NCBI GenBank assembly: GCA_002104945.1
Contig: MCFH01000005.1
Coordinates: 124,001-188,000 of the forward strand
DNA from: Piromyces finnis
Taxonomy: Eukaryota > Neocallimastigomycota > Neocallimastigomycetes > Neocallimastigales > Neocallimastigaceae
Reading direction: 5' to 3'
DNA: 64,000 bases
In this document: positions 60,001 through 64,000 of the stretch, piece by piece
How the letters are laid out: the number at the start of each line of letters is the position of its first letter
Position numbering within the stretch: position 1 is the first letter of the stretch
The notes under the pieces: generated by a model
Told to the model about the DNA's origin: nothing
Databases searched by the model: none
What the model saw: the letters and a program-made list of their open reading frames with translations, nothing else
Translations under genes and position numbers: made by a program

Positions 60001-61394
60001 ATAGTAATGGCAACGAAAATGGTAAAAATACTATATAAAACTTATTAAAATAAATATTTTGAATAACTTTATACTTTTAATATATTTATTATCATTTATG
60101 TATTAATTTTTTTGTTGCTATTTTTATTTTAATTATTACATATCATAATTTTTGTTTATATATAGAATATAATAATATTAATCCAATAGAATGTGTAAGA
60201 ATATTAAATGAAAGTCCCGTTATTAAGAGCGCTATTCACGGCTTTATATATCCAAATAATTATAATAGTATGAATAATATGGGGATTAATTCAATGAATT
60301 ACATGAATAATATTTATGGAATGATGAATAATATTAATAATATGAATAATATGAATAATATGAATAATATAAATAATATAAATAATATAAATAATATGAA
60401 TAACATGAATAACATGAATATAATGAATATGACACATAATATGAATAATAATAATATGAATAAGAATATGATGAATATGAATAGTAATAATAATAGTAAT
60501 AATAATAACAATAATAATAATTTTTCCATGATGTCTTCCTTCCAACAAAATTCTAATATATCAAATAACATGAATCAAAATATGATGATGAATAATATGA
60601 CACACTTATCAAATATGAATTTTTCTAATAACGGTGTTCCAATGACCTCCTCTCCTTCCTCAAATAATACTTCTAATAATAGTAACAATAGTAACAACAA
60701 CAATGGAAATAGTAATATCAATAATAATAGAAATGTAATGTATAATCCCTACCGTCCTACTGGTAATATTAATCTACCATCTTCTAATTCTTCATCGTCG
60801 ACCATTCCTACTTCTTCTAACCCAAGTTACAATACTCTAACCAATATTCTTTCCACTTTTAATGATAATAACTCTACTAAATCCTCTCTTCTTCCAAATT
60901 TAAATAATAACTCCTCCTTTAATAACTCTTCATCTAATAATAGCTATTCTAATAAGAATAATAATTATAATATGCAAAATAATTTAAATAAGAATAAGTC
61001 CATAATGAATCAAAAGTCACCTATAAGAAATTCAGTAAATAATAGCAATGGTAATAATCATTCTAATTCTAATTCACTTTCTGATATATTACAAAAATTA
61101 AAGTCTATTCCTCAAAATAATCTCAATTCCAATGGTGTTATAAATTCTTTACCATCCTTGGGTACTCCAATGAATAATTCTATTCATCATAATTCTACTA
61201 ATAACAACAATAACAACAGTTCTTCAAGTAAGACTAATAGCATGAGCCATCTAAATTCAATTAATTCTAATTATGAGAGCATGCCCAATTCAATAAATTA
61301 TCATGACTCTACTTATCATAACTCAAAACCTGGCAATAATAATAAGAACATGAATTCAAATATGTATGGACAAAATAATTATATGTCTTATTAA
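57057..61394 (+). CDS. NAB3: Nab3-like RNA-binding protein with RS domain
   Basis: Nab3 binds short U/C-rich RNA motifs and, with Nrd1 and Sen1, ends transcription of non-coding RNAs in yeast. Four exons (57057-57963, 58103-59720, 59825-60021, 60166-61394) sum to 3951 nt, 1316 residues. The order is: an Asn/Met/Ser-rich N-terminus; an RRM with RNP2 RLFIGNL and RNP1 NSYGFIQFDN ending DLKVSKSR, very like yeast Nab3; then an RS/RD/RE domain (58103-58440). A charged Lys/Asp/Glu region with a 15-bp coding minisatellite and a second RS/His region follow. Next comes a folded domain of the aminoacyl-tRNA-synthetase anticodon-binding type (PICQMVVIGDVEKDIINEI, then FKLEGVKAVIVIERETKTII), at the place it holds in Nab3. 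The Asn/Met-rich tail includes LSDILQKLKSIPQNN, resembling the Nab3 C-terminal helix. NCOA5 shares the RS plus anticodon-domain layout but lacks this RRM match. Confidence 0.8.
58690..58830 (+). repeat. 15-bp coding minisatellite encoding Glu-Ile-Lys-Asn-Asp
   Basis: About seven to eight tandem copies of GAAATTAAAAATGAT, nearly identical at the DNA level, lie within exon 2 of the Nab3-like gene. Near-identity at third positions suggests recent expansion. Confidence 0.9.
60288..60500 (+). repeat. Coding (ATGAATAAT)n / (ATAAATAAT)n array
   Basis: Tandem Met-Asn-Asn and Ile-Asn-Asn units in exon 4 of the Nab3-like gene. The reading frame is maintained throughout. Confidence 0.85.
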
Positions 61395-64000
61395 AACATA
61401 AATATAAAAATTAATAATAGAAATAATAATTATTATTTTTGTTATTAAAATCATAAATTCCATCTTTTTTTTTTTTTTTTTAATTATAAAATTTTAATAT
61501 ACAAAATATATTTTAATATATACTATAAATAATTATTTATTATCATAATTCTCAATATCCTTTATATATATATATATATATACAATATATTTAATGCTTA
61601 TAATAAATAAATAATAAATAAATAAAATAAAATAAAATCTATATTATTTTTACTATTATTTAATGGTGTTGTTGTATAAGCAAATATATAAATAGAAAAA
61701 AAATTAAAAAAAAAACTACTATGGTTTAATTTCACGATTTTACAAAAATCAATGAAAACTATTTTCTTATCATTTTAAATATGAAATTTTTATTATAGTG
61801 ATTATTTAATTGCTTCTTTTTTGTTAATTTTATTTTTTTCTTACTTTGTAAAGTTTCAATATAAAATTTTAGGGTTTATATATTCTATATATTTTTTATA
61901 TTTTTATAATATATTAATAATTAATATAAGCAATATTTTTAAAATTTGTATTAGTTTCGATTCTTTACTAATATGTATCTTTCTTCAAAGATACGTAAAA
62001 CTTTCAATGATAAACTTTCAAAAAAAAGTTCTCAGATTATTATAATATTTATTGACATTAATATTATTAGACTTTGTTATCAATTATACTTTTTAAATTT
62101 GTCAATGATATTCTTGATAAATTCGAAAAATATAGTGTTAATGCTAAAGAAAAAAAAATTGTGGTCGATTCTTTACTGATGATATTATGCTTATCACTCC
62201 TCAATAAATTATTAAGGTGAGAGTCTGTAAATAGAGAGTTAAGAATCAAAGGACCTTTGATATTAATATATTATATTTATTACATTAACTCTTAATATAA
62301 TTAATTTTGTTATACCACCATCTAACTATATTACATCCTCTATTTAGTATTCATACCTTTTCAGAAACCAATTAATATATTAATACATCAATGAAACCAT
62401 TTAATTAAAATCAATTATCTCTATGATAAAATAACTCCAAAATTAAATCATTCTTTTTATTTTTATGTAATTGTAGTATATATATCTATATCTATATCAA
62501 AAGGTGTATCTTAATATTACCTGTTCTTAGTACAGTTCTCTTTGAACCCAATAAAGCTGGTATAAAAGAGAGTAGCAAATTAGAAAGGATAAAGTAAAGA
62601 AGAAGTTTTAATACAGATTATTTTATCTTTTTATATTTAACTTTTATTAAATTATAATATTAATAAATAAAATTGCATGTTACAAATGGCTAAAATAAAA
62701 ATATATATATATAAAATTGTACTACATTTTAAAATTAATATCTTGAGTGTATGACAAAAAAACAAAAAATTTATTTTCAAATTAAATCTTAATATTAAAT
62801 AATATATATAATTTATTATATATACATTTTATTTTTGTTAAAGTAATTTATCATTAATAATGCTATATTATATTAATAAAGAAGAAATAAAAAAAAATTT
62901 AACATGAATTAGGAAACATTTAAAATAAATTATAATAATAATTAAAATAGCTATAATTTTTTAATCCTAAAAAAGGTTTTTGCTACCTATCGTAGGGATA
63001 ATTTTGATATTTTCAGCCATAAATAAACCATTATTAAAATTTTTTTCTACTATCTTATATTAAGAGGATAGGTTAATTTTATATTAATTGTTAATATTAA
63101 TTCAACATAATTTTAATTTATATACAATATATTATAATGTACTCCACATATATGTATTAGAAATTTAATAAATAGAAATTAATTATGAATAAAATATGTT
63201 AATATAATTATAATATATTGAATTAGTATTAATTTGTGATAAATTTATGAAACCTTATTATAATTAATTTTTAACACTTCCATATTTTTTTTTGTAGTTT
63301 TTTTATTCATATAATAATTTTATAATTGAATATTTAAAGCTATTTATACATTTTATTTTATTCTATTATATTTTACAATTAAAATAGATTTTATATTATC
63401 TTTTAATTATATTAATAAAAAATAATTAATTGCTGTAATTAAAAGATAAATTGGGTATAAAAAATAAAAAAAAAAATAATTAAAATAATAAAAATATAAA
63501 GAAATACAAGTAAAAAGTAGATGAAATTTTAATGTTAATATACATTTATACATAGAATTAAAAAAAAAAAAAATTGTTGTTTAATAAATAAAATTTTTAT
63601 ATTTGATGCATACTAATTTCAAAAATAATTGCTTTTTATTATATCTACAGTACTAATATTTTATCCATAAATATATTCATTATTTTTTTATTATATATAT
63701 ATATATACAAATATCTATATAAAGCATAAAAGATATAAATAATAAGATTATTTATTTGTTCATAAACAAATAAAATTATTTTATTAAAAAAAAAATAAAT
63801 AATTATTATATATAAATACATTGTTTCATAAAATAGCAAAACCGCTTTATTATCTTAAAAATATAATTAAATGAAAATTAAATAAACAATATTTGTTTAT
63901 TATATGCTATTTAATTTTTAAGAGCATATTAATAATAAAAAAAAAGAAAAAAGTAAGAATAATTCTTATAAATTGTTGAAAATTATATAAATTACTAAAG
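61395..64000. other. Intergenic region to the right edge, with mobile-element remnants
   Basis: 2.6 kb without an intact gene. It contains a decayed LINE-type reverse transcriptase fragment (about 61970-62215). The adjoining stretch 62216-62620 has visibly higher G+C and no simple repeats, unlike the surrounding spacer. The last 1.3 kb is A/T-rich with poly-A and poly-T runs and nothing recognisable. Confidence 0.6.
61970..62215 (+). pseudogene. Degenerate LINE (non-LTR) reverse transcriptase fragment
   Basis: Three frames of the plus strand, read piecewise, give the order of motifs in LINE reverse transcriptases. First is YLSSKIRKTFNDKLSKKSSQ from about 61976. Next is LLSIILFKFVNDILDKFEKY, then SVNAKEKK, corresponding to the family's PLSPxLFNLFVNDIL region. 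Last is FFTDDIMLITPQ, corresponding to the catalytic F/Y-A-DD-I-x-L motif, ending in a stop near 62211. Frameshifts between blocks, an apparent deletion after the first, and Ala-to-Thr in the catalytic motif show it is dead. No flanking endonuclease or target-site duplication was found. Confidence 0.6.

Noticed and set aside
61821-62045. Hydrophobic open frame downstream of the Nab3-like gene as a membrane protein
   Set aside because: Phe/Ile/Tyr-rich composition is what random A/T-rich DNA gives, and its 3' part overlaps the reverse transcriptase remnant.
62216-62620. Possible LTR of a retrotransposon (TATA-like and AATAAA-like strings near 62550)
   Set aside because: No paired repeat, no matching target duplication and no TG..CA ends that fit; kept only as unexplained remnant sequence.

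Overview
The window is a very AT-rich, intron-dense eukaryotic nuclear segment with standard genetic code. Introns are mostly 50-170 nt with GTA..TAG borders, intergenic DNA is nearly pure A/T, and coding regions carry Asn/Lys/Asp/Glu low-complexity tracts. Three genes typical of organisms with cilia or flagella (CFAP57, DRC12/CCDC153-like, CEP19-like) sit beside a fungal-type Nab3-like RNA-binding protein. Together with the base composition this points to a zoosporic fungus, most likely an anaerobic gut fungus (Neocallimastigomycota). That assignment is inference, not a database result.

Layout. 1-8701 (-): a giant coiled-coil, spectrin-repeat-like protein that runs off the left edge. 8702-11058: AT-rich intergenic DNA with copies of a short dispersed repeat. 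11059-23006 (-): a complete VPS13 bridge-like lipid transfer protein with more than 20 exons. 23849-24853 (+): DRC12/CCDC153-like axonemal protein. 25161-26951 (-): WDR4/Trm82, the tRNA m7G46 methyltransferase partner. 27347-33392 (+): KAT14/CSRP2BP-like acetyltransferase with a huge Asn/Lys/Glu insertion and a one-base frame slip in an (AAT)n array. 33707-36738 (-): CEP19-like protein enlarged to about 900 aa by acidic sequence. 37275-39020 (-): cardiolipin synthase. 40039-45162 (+): CFAP57.

45746-47345 (-): ABHD13/Bem46 alpha/beta hydrolase. 47782-49475 (-): Cdc20/Cdh1-type APC/C activator. 50029-51494 (-): ERCC1/Rad10. 52553-54759 (-): S-adenosylmethionine synthetase with an unusual N-terminal extension. 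57057-61394 (+): Nab3-like RRM protein with an RS domain. 61395-64000: intergenic, holding a decayed LINE-type reverse transcriptase fragment.

The genes are mostly unrelated housekeeping functions (lipid transfer, tRNA modification, chromatin, cell cycle, DNA repair, SAM synthesis, RNA termination), plus a loose group of three cilium/centriole genes within about 21 kb. I saw no tRNA, rRNA, CRISPR array or intact mobile element. No wholly new system is evident. The best leads are lineage-specific architectures of known families and slippage in trinucleotide arrays. Exon borders were read by eye from splice consensus, frame and family similarity. Where exon lengths were added up (CCDC153-like, CEP19-like, Nab3-like) they sum to whole codons.
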